A stretch of DNA of 64,000 bases from Hygrocybe punicea (taxonomy: Eukaryota; Basidiomycota; Agaricomycetes; Agaricales; Hygrophoraceae): assembly GCA_963556145.1 (NCBI GenBank), contig OY744462.1, positions 1 to 64,000 of the forward strand, read 5' to 3'. The notes beneath the pieces were generated by a model. It was not told the origin of the DNA and searched no databases. It saw only the letters and a program-made list of their open reading frames with translations. The position numbers were made by a program, and so were the translations under genes. Shown piece after piece: positions 15,101 through 26,900 of the stretch; positions within the stretch are counted from its first letter, which is position 1, and each line of letters opens with the position of its first letter.

Positions 15101-17560
15101 TATTGGTTATTACTGACTTTGAATCTTGGCAGGATCGTAGCATGCGTCTCTTCTACTCTGAGTAGCTCAATTCACAAATCATGATCGATCGTGACCGTGA
15201 CTTGTCACTTGACTTGGTGATCTCACCAACTCATCATGTGACTTGACTTGGTCATTTCACCAACTGTGTGACCGTGATACGTGACTTGTCACTCGAGTCG
15301 GTGAATTTTACCAACTGGTCGTTGGTGTTGTTATGCCAGTCTGCTGCTTGTTCGGAGGATGAGTTGGGTGCAGTATACCATGGTTATCTTGCTTCTGCGG
15401 TGCGGTGTTTCATCCGATGCTAACCAGTATTTCTTGCTGTGTGCTGCTGGCAGTAAATTGACGTTCCCCTGCGAGACAACGAGGCGAGATGCCTAAAGGT
15501 GCTAACGAGTGTTCTCTGCTGGGCTGGGAACGACTGCGAGGCAATGCGAACGCGAATATATCATGGGAAAGAAACGCGATGGAAATGGTCATAGGATCCG
15601 AGTAGTCTGTCATCTAGATCGTATTGACCATCATGGTGAATGACATGGCCAGTGTGGATGAATGGAACGGTTAAAAAAATCAAAAAATCACTTTGTGGGC
15701 TATATCGACCGCAACGTTCCAATCTCACCGGTGTAGCTGTGAGATCATGGTGGTTCAAGACCAAGAGTGATCATGACTCATCGTTCCAATTTATACCATT
15801 CGTCACATCGCCACGTGACCTGACTCGGTCATTTCACCGACTCTGTGACCGGTATCACCCTCGTTATTGGTTATTACTGACTTTGAATCTTGGCAGGATC
15901 GTAGCATGCGTCTCTTCTACTCTGAGTAGCTCAATTCACAAATCATGATCGATCGTGACCGTGACTTGTCACTTGACTTGGTGATCTCACCAACTCATCA
16001 TGTGACTTGACTTGGTCATTTCACCAACTGTGTGACCGTGATACGTGACTTGTCACTCGAGTCGGTGAATTTTACCAACTGGTCGTTGGTGTTGTTATGC
16101 CAGTCTGCTGCTTGTTCGGAGGATGAGTTGGGTGCAGTATACCATGGTTATCTTGCTTCTGCGGTGCGGTGTTTCATCCGATGCTAACCAGTATTTCTTG
16201 CTGTGTGCTGCTGGCAGTAAATTGACGTTCCCCTGCGAGACAACGAGGCGAGATGCCTAAAGGTGCTAACGAGTGTTCTCTGCTGGGCTGGGAACGACTG
16301 CGAGGCAATGCGAACGCGAATATATCATGGGAAAGAAACGCGATGGAAATGGTCATAGGATCCGAGTAGTCTGTCATCTAGATCGTATTGACCATCATGG
16401 TGAATGACATGGCCAGTGTGGATGAATGGAACGGTTAAAAAAAATCAAAAAATCACTCTGTGGGCTATATCGACCGCAACGTTCCAATCTCACCGGTGTA
16501 GCTGTGAGATCATGGTGGTTCAAGACCAAGAGTGATCATGACTCATCGTTCCAATTTATACCATTCGTGACATGGCCACGTGACCTGACTCGGTCATTTC
16601 ACCGACTCTGTGACCGGTATCACCCTCATTATTGGTTATTACTGACTTTGAATCTTGGCAGGATCGTAGCATGCGTCTGTTCTACTCTGAGTAGCTCAAT
16701 TCACAAATCGTGATCGATCGTGACCGTGACTTGTCACTTGACTTGGTGATCTCACCAACTCATCATGTGACTTGACTTGGTCATTTCACCAACTGTGTGA
16801 CCGTGATACGTGACTTGTCACTCGAGTCGGTGAATTTTACCAACTGGTCGTTGGTGTTGTTATGCCAGTCTGCTGCTTGTTCGGAGGATGAGTTGGGTGC
16901 AGTATACCATGGTTATCTTGCTTCTGCGGTGCGGTGTTTCATCCGATGCTAACCAGTATTTCTTGCTGTGTGCTGCTGGCAGTAAATTGACGTTCCCCTG
17001 CGAGACAACGAGGCGAGATGCCTAAAGGTGCTAACGAGTGTTCTCTGCTGGGCTGGGAACGACTGCGAGGCAATGCGAACGCGAATATATCATGGGAAAG
17101 AAACGCGATGGAAATGGTCATAGGATCCGAGTAGTCTGTCATCTAGATCGTATTGACCATCATGGTGAATGACATGGCCAGTGTGGATGAATGGAACGGT
17201 TAAAAAAAATCAAAAAATCACTCTGTGGGCTATATCGACCGCAACGTTCCAATCTCACCGGTGTAGCTGTGAGATCATGGTGGTTCAAGACCAAGAGTGA
17301 TCATGACTCATCGTTCCAATTTATACCATTCGTGACATGGCCACGTGACCTGACTCGGTCATTTCACCGACTCTGTGACCGGTATCACCCTCGTTATTGG
17401 TTATTACTGACTTTGAATCTTGGCAGGATCGTAGCATGCGTCTGTTCTACTCTGAGTAGCTCAATTCACAAATCATGATCGATCGTGACCGTGACTTGTC
17501 ACTTGACTCGGTGATCTCACCAACTCATCATGTGACTTGACTTGGTCATTTCAACAACTG
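149..17560. repeat. Subtelomeric 765-bp satellite, array 1 (~22.8 copies)
   Basis: A head-to-tail array with a period of 765 bp; 22 full units run from the GGCAGTAAATTG landmark at 149 to the one at 16978, and a last partial unit runs to about 17560. One unit (from 15449) is 764 bp because of a one-base loss in an A-run. Copies are nearly identical and differ at a few linked sites: GTCTC/GTCTG and AAATCATGATC/AAATCGTGATC. The unit is rich in GTGAC/GTCAC and in the motif TGTGACTTGACTTGG followed by TCACCAACT. Short open frames (95 codons plus, 67 codons minus) recur in every copy only because the sequence recurs; I do not call them genes. Confidence 0.96.
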
Positions 17561-17620
17561 GTCATGTGACTTGACTTGGTCATTTCACCAAGTGTGTGAC
17601 AGTGACATGTCACATGACAC
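17561..17620. repeat. 60-bp direct repeat, 3' side of the OrsD/recombinase gene
   Basis: This 60-bp sequence matches 21912-21971 at 57 of 60 positions by eye, in the same orientation. The two copies bracket the five-exon gene at 17762-21716. Each contains TGTGACTTGACTTGGT and a GTGACATGTCAC core, which here is a perfect 12-bp palindrome. It may be an ancestral satellite remnant or an element end; see findings. Confidence 0.8.
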
Positions 17621-17761
17621 ATGACTTCTTTCTGGGGTTTTTGGACCTTATGATTGCAATCATGATGACAGCCAAGTCTGAATTAATTTGCCCACATGGC
17701 TGTGGTTTATTTCTATTTATATGTACATGGTGTGGTCTAATATAAACTTTCAAGTGTGGTG

Positions 17762-20700
17762 TTAATGTTCACAGCACCACAAAAACAGCTCTATGGTTCT
17801 ACTGGTATGCCCTTGTGTCGGCTTTGAATTCAACCACTTTGCAAACTCCTTTTTGTTGTCCCACTGACATCCGAAATGCGCTTTGGCTGCTTCTCGTAGC
17901 TCGGTGCTCATGAAAATGGCCAATGCTACTGGTGCCACGCATTCTTGCCACTCGCAGTCTTCACCGGAGCCAGTGAAATTGGCATGGAGTCGATAGTTGA
18001 GCTGAGGCACATGGCAGAAGAAGCATGTCATCGTCCTGTGAATCTTGGTGTCATACTGAATGCAGCTTTGGTAGTTGATGTACTGATCCTTGGACATGAT
18101 TCCAAGCATTGTGGGACAGTTGAGCATGTTATGCCAGGGGTGACTTGAACCTCCAAAGACCCTGCAGAATGCGCATAACCCTTGAAATGATTTCAAGCCC
18201 TTCAAGAGCCGATCAGCCAGTCCACTCTTCGCCGCCAATGCTGCCACCTTTCGTCTCTTGGCTCCCTCAAACTCGTCCTGGAAGGGATGGGTGGTGGCCA
18301 CCTTTGCCATTGCCATTGTTGATATTGGCCTGGCTGGACCGGTGGCTGGCTGCATTCTTGGTGGCTGGGCCATGACAACCTCAGGGACATCATTGAAGTC
18401 AGGTTCAATGGTCATCATGTCCATGTCAACATTAGGGACCTCGGTGGTGGTAGGAGTATTGCTTAGGGCAGAGGTAACGACATCTCTGATCAGATCTGTG
18501 AGGCAAGGCATGAGTCGATCCACCACTCGGTCCGCAATGGCATCGAGGTCAACTGTGGTGTTGGGCATGCTATTTCTTGATCGCTCCACCTTTATGACAC
18601 CTCTGGCAACGAGATCGTCGAACGCTTCCATGCGTGCCTCGGTGTATGGCAACATCAGGCCTCCTGTTGAGTTTTGATTGTTAAACTTGAACCGTGACGT
18701 GTGTATTGAGAGGGCTCACCTGGAACAACTTTGTGCACTATCTGCCACTTGGTGCTGGCCTGCATAAAGAGAGGAAGAACATCCTCTGCTGCACCTGCCA
18801 GTGCATCGCGACTGATGCCATAAATCCGTTCCTCTGTGTGCCGGTTGTGACCTGCTTGGAGGACGTCTACGGTATCTTCCAAACCACCTTCTTCATACAG
18901 TTCCATGGCGGCGCTGCACAGTTTACGCTTCCAGGTGATGCTGATGTGTCTCCAGTCGCTGACGGTCAGACCCACACCAATGATGGGCTCCGTGAACTCC
19001 TTCATCACGTTTGACATGTTGCTCGTGTTGAAAAGTTTGCCATCATTGACAAAGAGATGCACCTGGTACAGCTTCTTGATATCCAACCTCTCAGGCATGC
19101 AGATGTGCACTGCAATCTCTGCGAATGGACGAGCGAGTGCGAGATCTTGAATGATGATGTCGGATGCAAAGGCATCGACTGCATGTGGTATGAGCTTGTC
19201 ATGGCCCATCTGTGCACTGGATTTGTTATATAGACGGAGAAGAGCCAGATGTTTGTCAAGAATGGCGAGATTCTTGTCAGTCCGTGTGTCAGTGTTCTCT
19301 TTTTGCATGGCTGTCATTTCAGTCCCCCGCTCTGGGGCTCCGCAAAGTGTCTCGCATCGGAGGAGGAGGAGTTCGTGCAGTCTGGCATAGTTGCTGAGCC
19401 ATGTGCGTAATGCTGTTTTGTTCCACACGATTTTACCACTGACCCGATCAACCTTCAGGAACTGCCCACATATCGCAGGATTACATATGATAGCGGTTAG
19501 TAGCTGGTCCCGGTCCTTGAAGGTCTCATTACGAGGATCTGTGATGAACGAATAGCCAACATCTGTGTTTGCAAGATCCTCCCTGATCCCCTTGGTGTTG
19601 ACTCTCAGTGCCAGGCCCAGAAGAACTTTCTTCTCCCACACATCAACTATGGCATCTTCCAAGTGTCTGAACATCTCCCCCACCTGGTCCAAATCCACAG
19701 CTGTACCTCGATATAACATGGACCTCCAGGTGATGCGGTCTGTCCAGTAAATCCGAGGCATGCTTCTGGTGCAGAAAGCAATGCTGGAAGCGCGGTGCTG
19801 GAGAGAGCGAAGAGAATTGAATGGAGTGTTGTTTTTTTCAATGAACCAGTACTGCATGGTGTTACAGGAATCCTCTTCATCCTCTGGTGTCATGGAGAGT
19901 TCATGTATCTCGGTCAAACAAAAAAGACGGACTGCTCGCTCCAGTTTAGATATGAAGCAAGTTACTCCTATTGGAGCTGTGAAGCTGCGGTCCTGTTGCA
20001 ATGTCAAGAGAGCTAAAGCTCGAACGGTTGGGCAAGGGATTGGGTTATCGGCCTTAGGCAGCCAGCTCTGCATCCACAATGCCTTGAACACGGCATGAAG
20101 CCTACTTGCAACCATGGGCTCATCCCTGTCTTCCTCTAGAGCCTCCTTTAGAAACAACAATGCTTCTTCCAATTCCACGGTAAGTGGGATCTGGTACTGG
20201 GCCTTTGGACGTAGGAGCATTGCCAATAAACGGATGACTGGATTGCAGTATTGACCTAATGTAGCGTCGAGTTGATGCTTGTGCAAGGGAGTGTTGCTAA
20301 TCCCACTGAATTACATGTCTGTTATCAGTATTGATCTATACTTGGTTGGGAACAGTACTTACGTTTTGGCAGGGTCAGAGGTGTTGAGCTTCTGCAGTGT
20401 GAGCTCAGATGTTGATGGTAATAGGTCGGTGGCATCCTGAAAATATAACTCCACCAGCTTTGGAAGACCTTGCAGTTCTTCTTTGCCTGGAAACGATATC
20501 AAGTTCCGAAGTTCGGTCGTCTCGAATCCTTCGATATGCTCATGCCACTTGGTGCTCAAGAGCCAAGGGCTAACAGTGCGTGGATCTCTAACTCCTCTTT
20601 GCCCTGACTGTTCTGATTCTTTGAGCATCTCTTTTCGAAGATCGGTAATGATGGTGGGGGTGACATGGATGGGCTGAGCATCTTGCCGTTGAACTCGAAA

Positions 20701-21716
20701 CCATCGACATGCCACGTGATCACGTGGATTGATTTGTTGAACAGAGCATGTAGCCCATGTGAGTGGCTTTGGTTCTGTGTGATGATGCTTGCTATGATGC
20801 TTCCTCATATATTCCTTGGAGGTGGATGCATGAGAGCAAAACAAACAGTAAAAACCCTCTGCAATCTCCAAGCCTTGAAAAGCATGTGGTGCAGGATCCA
20901 TGGGAAGTGTCCTGGGAGGATTGGGAAAACATTCAAGCACCTCCATCTCCTCCACCACTTCTCCAAGTGTCTTGCTGATGATCTTGAGTTTGCCTGGTTT
21001 ATGATTTTCACCTGCCAAATGACTTTCTACATGTTTGGGCAAAACAGCATAACCACACCAGTTACAAAGCAGTGAATGGAGGACTGTATTGACAGAGAAC
21101 CCTATTGTATCCAGATAGGGATGTGTTGCAATCTTTTGACTTCAACATCAAATGTAGTATTTGGAAGACATATGAAATAACCCACCTCTGAAGTGCTGAT
21201 ATCATCTTTGTGGTGTTGGTTGGGAATGATTTGATTATTAACTTGTGATGAGTCTGAAATGATGGCTGGATTTGCAGCTGCATCATCAATAAAATCCTCA
21301 TCTACATTGGTGATATCAGGTGATTGTGGCTGACTCTAAAAAATGTCAGGTTTAAGATTAATATTGAATCTGAAGATGATAAAATCAACCTGGATAATGG
21401 GCTCATCAGTATGAACTTCAGGTTGAACTTCAGCCTGGACTTCAGCCTGATCATTGACTGGATTGTCCACCCCAACTCTAGGCATCCATGGCAGCTGAAC
21501 CTTTTTAACATGCTTTTGAAGACCTCTAATGGTTGTAAAAGGCTTGGGACATTTAGGATGACTACATTGACATATAAATCTCCCATCAACTCCTGCCTGC
21601 AATGTGAAAACCCCATTAATATAAGTTATTTGGACTTCTCCCTTGCAATGTCTATGGTGATAATCTCTTTGTCCCATAGTAGGAAACTCCAAATTACAAT
21701 TGGTACAGGAAGGCAT
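17762..21716 (-). CDS. C2H2/OrsD-domain protein with tyrosine-recombinase-like core, no helicase (copy 1)
   Basis: I splice five exons: 21716-21390, 21335-21186, 21132-20363, 20305-18720 and 18663-17762. Introns are 53-57 nt, all GT-AG, and phases agree throughout, giving 1,244 aa with no internal stop. Exon 1 starts at an ATG and encodes two C2H2-like fingers (C4/C7/H20; C51/C56/H69). Exon 3 shows the paired-finger layout of the OrsD family (PF12013 by recollection): CNWCGYAV at about 182 with H193/H197, then YCLFC at about 254 with H271/H275. Exon 4 carries a plausible tyrosine-recombinase core: GAPERGTEM (R742), DWRH (R868) and AGHNRHTEERIY (H902, Y911), with the family's usual 9-residue His-to-Tyr spacing; the His of HxxR is Ser. 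The C-terminus (1108-1161) has CxxC, H, C and CxxC, matching the tail of the helicase gene at 43399-49082. The helicase itself is absent. Likely nuclear and DNA-binding; function unknown. Confidence 0.8.
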
Positions 21717-21792
21717 GATAATAAAGCAAAGTTAGAGTATGAGATGATGGTGGTAAGGGATTAAGAGAGATCAAGTCATGTTACCTGATTTA

Positions 21793-22020
21793 GCCAATCA
21801 TGTGACTTGGACATGTGACTTGACTTGGTGATTTAACCAACTGGTCATGTGACTTGACTTGGTGAAATCACCAACTAGTCATGTGACTTGACTTGGTGAT
21901 TTTACCAACTAGTCATGTGACTTGACTTGGTGATTTTACCAAGTGTGTGACAGTGACATATCACATGACACTTGGTGATTTCACCAACTGTGTGACTGTG
22001 ACATGTGACTTGAGTAATGT
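21793..22020. repeat. Cluster of ~38-bp TGTGACTTGACTTGGT motifs upstream of the gene
   Basis: Four to five imperfect copies of CATGTGACTTGACTTGGTGA followed by a short A/T-rich spacer and ACCAACT, roughly every 38 bp. Each holds a near-palindrome of the form TTGGTGAAATCACCAA. The same motif occurs in every 765-bp satellite unit and on the other side of the gene. The interval includes the second 60-bp direct repeat (21912-21971). It could be an array of binding sites or decayed satellite. Confidence 0.75.
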
Positions 22021-22500
22021 GATTTGAGTTGGTAATATCATAATGACTATCACCAGTTATATGTTATTTGAGTTGTGAATTTGACAACCTTTTTACTGCT
22101 TTACTTGTATCAGTGTTGTAATAATATAATAACTGTAATGTCAAGTGTTCAAACTACATTGAAATATAAATTATAATTGCCTTGTGTACATTTAAAAGAT
22201 GTTTGGTATTGTCATGAATTATATGTTCATCTGCTATATAGTTTTAAGGATAAACATGTGCTATTTATCTGACATTAAACACAAGAATTTTATAAAGTAC
22301 AGCAATGTGAATTGACCAAGTTCAAATGCAGGAGCTATTGACATTGATTAAGTTCCTTGGTAGTAAAGTAGTATTAAAGCTGTGTGCTGATTTCTTTTTG
22401 GGATTTTTTTTTTTTTTTTTTTTTATAGAATTGTTATTCAGAATGTATGAGGAGGAATCTCCTCTTGATCTGGAAAGTTTCTCTAAAGGACTTGCCCAGG
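22021..22500. other. AT-rich spacer with poly-T tract, no gene seen
   Basis: AT-rich sequence with no credible coding frame, followed by a 21-base T-run near 22407-22427. It lies upstream of the minus-strand gene and may include its promoter, but I see no clear TATA or initiator to assign. Confidence 0.6.
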
Positions 22501-23600
22501 AACCTCCACATGACTAAAATGCCCCCCAATGATCCCTCTTCATATCACAAAGGCTTGCCCAAAATGTCCTCCAAAGATCCCCCAACATGTTCCAAATACT
22601 TGTCCAAAATGCCCCTGAAAGATCCCCCCACACATCTCAAATGCTTGCCCAAAATGCCCCTGAAAGATCCCCCCACATGTCCCAAAAAGTTGCCCACAAT
22701 GCCCCCCACATGACTTAGATACTTGCCCAAAATGCCCCTCAAAGATCCCCCAACATGTTCCAAATGCTTGTCCAAAATGCCCCTGAAAGATCCCTCCACA
22801 TGATGCAAATACTTGCCCAAAATACCCCTGAAAGATCCCCCCCACATGACTCAAATGTCCTCCAAAGATCCCCCTTGATGTCCCAAATGCTTGCTCACAA
22901 TGCTCCCAAAGATCCCCCCACATGTCCCAAATGCTGGCCTAAAATGCCCCTGAAAGATCCCCCCACATCACTCAAATGCCTCCCAAAGATCCCCCCACAT
23001 GACTGACAAGCTTGCCCAAAATGCCCCCCAAAGATCCCCCAACATATCTCAAATGCTTGCCTAAAATGCCTCTGGAAGATCCCCTCAAATGACTCAAATG
23101 TCCCCCAAAGATCCCCCTTGATGTTCCAAATGCTTGCCCACAATGCCCCCCACAGACCCCCCACAGACCCCCCACAGACCCCCCACAGACCCCCCACATG
23201 ACTCAAATGCTTCCTCAAAATGTCCCCCAAAGATCCCCCAACATGTCTCAAATTCTTGCCCAAAATGCCCTCCAAAGATCCCCCCACATGACTCAAATGC
23301 CCCCCAAAGATCCCCTCACATGTCCCAAATACTTGCCCACAATGTCCCCCAAAGATCCCCCTCCTTGTCTAAGATGCTTGCCCAAAATGCCCCCCAAAGA
23401 TCCCCCCAAATGACTCAAATACTTGCCCAACAACCCCCCATATGTCCCAAATACTTGCCCCCAATGCCCCCAAAAGATCCCCTCACATGACTCAAATGCT
23501 TGCCCAAAAACCCCCCCAAAGATCCCCCACATGTCCTCAAGACTTGCCCACAATGACCCCCAAAGATCCCCCCACATTATTCAAAAACTTGCCCAAGTTC
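22500..23600. repeat. C-rich minisatellite, unit about 45-50 bp
   Basis: Degenerate tandem copies built from AAAGATCCCCCCACATG, ACTCAAATGCTTGCCC and AAAATGCCCC blocks. Long open frames appear in several frames on both strands because the unit rarely contains stops; codon content is purely repeat-driven, so I do not call a protein. Near 23150-23195 there is a subcluster of CACAGACCCCC repeats. Confidence 0.85.
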
Positions 23601-23927
23601 CCCCTCCTGGTCCTGGTCCTGGTCCAAATCCTTGTCCTTGTCCTTGTCCTGGTCCTGGTCCTGGTCCAAATCCTTGTCCTTGTCCTGGTCCTGGTCCAAA
23701 ATCCTGGTCCAAATCCTTGTCCTTGTCCTGGTCCTGGTCCTGGTCCTGGTCCAAATCCTTGTCCTGGTCCTGGTCCTGGTCCTGGTCCTGGTCCAAAGGT
23801 TCCCAAACAGGCAATTCCTTGTCCAAAATCCTTGTCCTTATCCAGGGTAGGTTCCCAAAAAAGCAATTCCTTGTCCAAAATTGCTTAGTAATCCTGGTCC
23901 TGGTCCTGGTCCTGGTCCTGGATCCCG
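23601..23927. repeat. TCCTGG/TCCTTG hexanucleotide microsatellite
   Basis: Runs of TCCTGG and TCCTTG separated by CAAA spacers, ending near CCTGGATCCCGGGG. Open in several frames on both strands (GPGP, SWSW, DQDQ and TRTR products), which is an artefact of a six-base unit. Confidence 0.9.
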
Positions 23928-23954
23928 GGGTGGGATCCGAGGAGTAGATTATTA

Positions 23955-26900
23955 GGTTATCTTGCTTCTGCGGTGCGGTGTTTCATCCGATGCTAACCAG
24001 TATTTCTTGCTGTGTGCTGCTGGCAGTAAATTGACGTTCCCCTGCGAGACAACGAGGCGAGATGCCTAAAGGTGCTAACGAGTGTTCTCTGCTGGGCTGG
24101 GAACGACTGCGAGGCAATGCGAACGCGAATATATCATGGGAAAGAAACGCGATGGAAATGGTCATAGGATCCGAGTAGTCTGTCATCTAGATCGTATTGA
24201 CCATCATGGTGAATGACATGGCCAGTGTGGATGAATGGAACGGTTAAAAAAAATCAAAAAATCACTCTGTGGGCTATATCGACCGCAACGTTCCAATCTC
24301 ACCGGTGTAGCTGTGAGATCATGGTGGTTCAAGACCAAGAGTGATCATGACTCATCGTTCCAATTTATACCATTCGTGACATGGCCACGTGACCTGACTC
24401 GGTCATTTCACCGACTCTGTGACCGGTATCACCCTCGTTATTGGTTATTACTGACTTTGAATCTTGGCAGGATCGTAGCATGCGTCTGTTCTACTCTGAG
24501 TAGCTCAATTCACAAATCATGATCGATCGTGACCGTGACTTGTCACTTGACTTGGTGATCTCACCAACTCATCATGTGACTTGACTTGGTCATTTCACCA
24601 ACTGTGTGACCGTGATACGTGACTTGTCACTCGAGTCGGTGAATTTTACCAACTGGTCGTTGGTGTTGTTATGCCAGTCTGCTGCTTGTTCGGAGGATGA
24701 GTTGGGTGCAGTATACCATGGTTATCTTGCTTCTGCGGTGCGGTGTTTCATCCGATGCTAACCAGTATTTCTTGCTGTGTGCTGCTGGCAGTAAATTGAC
24801 GTTCCCCTGCGAGACAACGAGGCGAGATGCCTAAAGGTGCTAACGAGTGTTCTCTGCTGGGCTGGGAACGACTGCGAGGCAATGCGAACGCGAATATATC
24901 ATGGGAAAGAAACGCGATGGAAATGGTCATAGGATCCGAGTAGTCTGTCATCTAGATCGTATTGACCATCATGGTGAATGACATGGCCAGTGTGGATGAA
25001 TGGAACGGTTAAAAAAAATCAAAAAATCACTCTGTGGGCTATATCGACCGCAACGTTCCAATCTCACCGGTGTAGCTGTGAGATCATGGTGGTTCAAGAC
25101 CAAGAGTGATCATGACTCATCGTTCCAATTTATACCATTCGTGACATGGCCACGTGACCTGACTCGGTCATTTCACCGACTCTGTGACCGGTATCACCCT
25201 CGTTATTGGTTATTACTGACTTTGAATCTTGGCAGGATCGTAGCATGCGTCTGTTCTACTCTGAGTAGCTCAATTCACAAATCATGATCGATCGTGACCG
25301 TGACTTGTCACTTGACTTGGTGATCTCACCAACTCATCATGTGACTTGACTTGGTCATTTCACCAACTGTGTGACCGTGATACGTGACTTGTCACTCGAG
25401 TCGGTGAATTTTACCAACTGGTCGTTGGTGTTGTTATGCCAGTCTGCTGCTTGTTCGGAGGATGAGTTGGGTGCAGTATACCATGGTTATCTTGCTTCTG
25501 CGGTGCGGTGTTTCATCCGATGCTAACCAGTATTTCTTGCTGTGTGCTGCTGGCAGTAAATTGACGTTCCCCTGCGAGACAACGAGGCGAGATGCCTAAA
25601 GGTGCTAACGAGTGTTCTCTGCTGGGCTGGGAACGACTGCGAGGCAATGCGAACGCGAATATATCATGGGAAAGAAACGCGATGGAAATGGTCATAGGAT
25701 CCGAGTAGTCTGTCATCTAGATCGTATTGACCATCATGGTGAATGACATGGCCAGTGTGGATGAATGGAACGGTTAAAAAAAATCAAAAAATCACTCTGT
25801 GGGCTATATCGACCGCAACGTTCCAATCTCACCGGTGTAGCTGTGAGATCATGGTGGTTCAAGACCAAGAGTGATCATGACTCATCGTTCCAATTTATAC
25901 CATTCGTGACATGGCCACGTGACCTGACTCGGTCATTTCACCGACTCTGTGACCGGTATCACCCTCGTTATTGGTTATTACTGACTTTGAATCTTGGCAG
26001 GATCGTAGCATGCGTCTGTTCTACTCTGAGTAGCTCAATTCACAAATCATGATCGATCGTGACCGTGACTTGTCACTTGACTTGGTGATCTCACCAACTC
26101 ATCATGTGACTTGACTTGGTCATTTCACCAACTGTGTGACCGTGATACGTGACTTGTCACTCGAGTCGGTGAATTTTACCAACTGGTCGTTGGTGTTGTT
26201 ATGCCAGTCTGCTGCTTGTTCGGAGGATGAGTTGGGTGCAGTATACCATGGTTATCTTGCTTCTGCGGTGCGGTGTTTCATCCGATGCTAACCAGTATTT
26301 CTTGCTGTGTGCTGCTGGCAGTAAATTGACGTTCCCCTGCGAGACAACGAGGCGAGATGCCTAAAGGTGCTAACGAGTGTTCTCTGCTGGGCTGGGAACG
26401 ACTGCGAGGCAATGCGAACGCGAATATATCATGGGAAAGAAACGCGATGGAAATGGTCATAGGATCCGAGTAGTCTGTCATCTAGATCGTATTGACCATC
26501 ATGGTGAATGACATGGCCAGTGTGGATGAATGGAACGGTTAAAAAAAATCAAAAAATCACTCTGTGGGCTATATCGACCGCAACGTTCCAATCTCACCGG
26601 TGTAGCTGTGAGATCATGGTGGTTCAAGACCAAGAGTGATCATGACTCATCGTTCCAATTTATACCATTCGTGACATGGCCACGTGACCTGACTCGGTCA
26701 TTTCACCGACTCTGTGACCGGTATCACCCTCGTTATTGGTTATTACTGACTTTGAATCTTGGCAGGATCGTAGCATGCGTCTGTTCTACTCTGAGTAGCT
26801 CAATTCACAAATCATGATCGATCGTGACCGTGACTTGTCACTTGACTTGGTGATCTCACCAACTCATCATGTGACTTGACTTGGTCATTTCACCAACTGT

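Larger units (their letters stand above)
16713..23956. repeat. Segmental duplication, distal copy (gene block plus minisatellites)
   Basis: This stretch matches 34467-41710 at a constant offset of 17,754 bp, with no indel I could find, including a 21-base T-run and hexanucleotide repeats. The right boundary is sharp: both copies read GATTATTAGG, after which this copy returns to the 765-bp satellite and the other enters unique DNA. The left boundary lies inside the last satellite units, where the final unit of array 1 (carrying TTGACTCGGTG) matches the final unit of array 2 rather than its own neighbours. Confidence 0.88.

Noticed and set aside
22540..23947. Gly/Pro-rich repeat proteins on both strands of the C-rich minisatellite
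   Set aside because: Products differ with frame and follow the DNA repeat exactly; no start context, splice site or conserved boundary.
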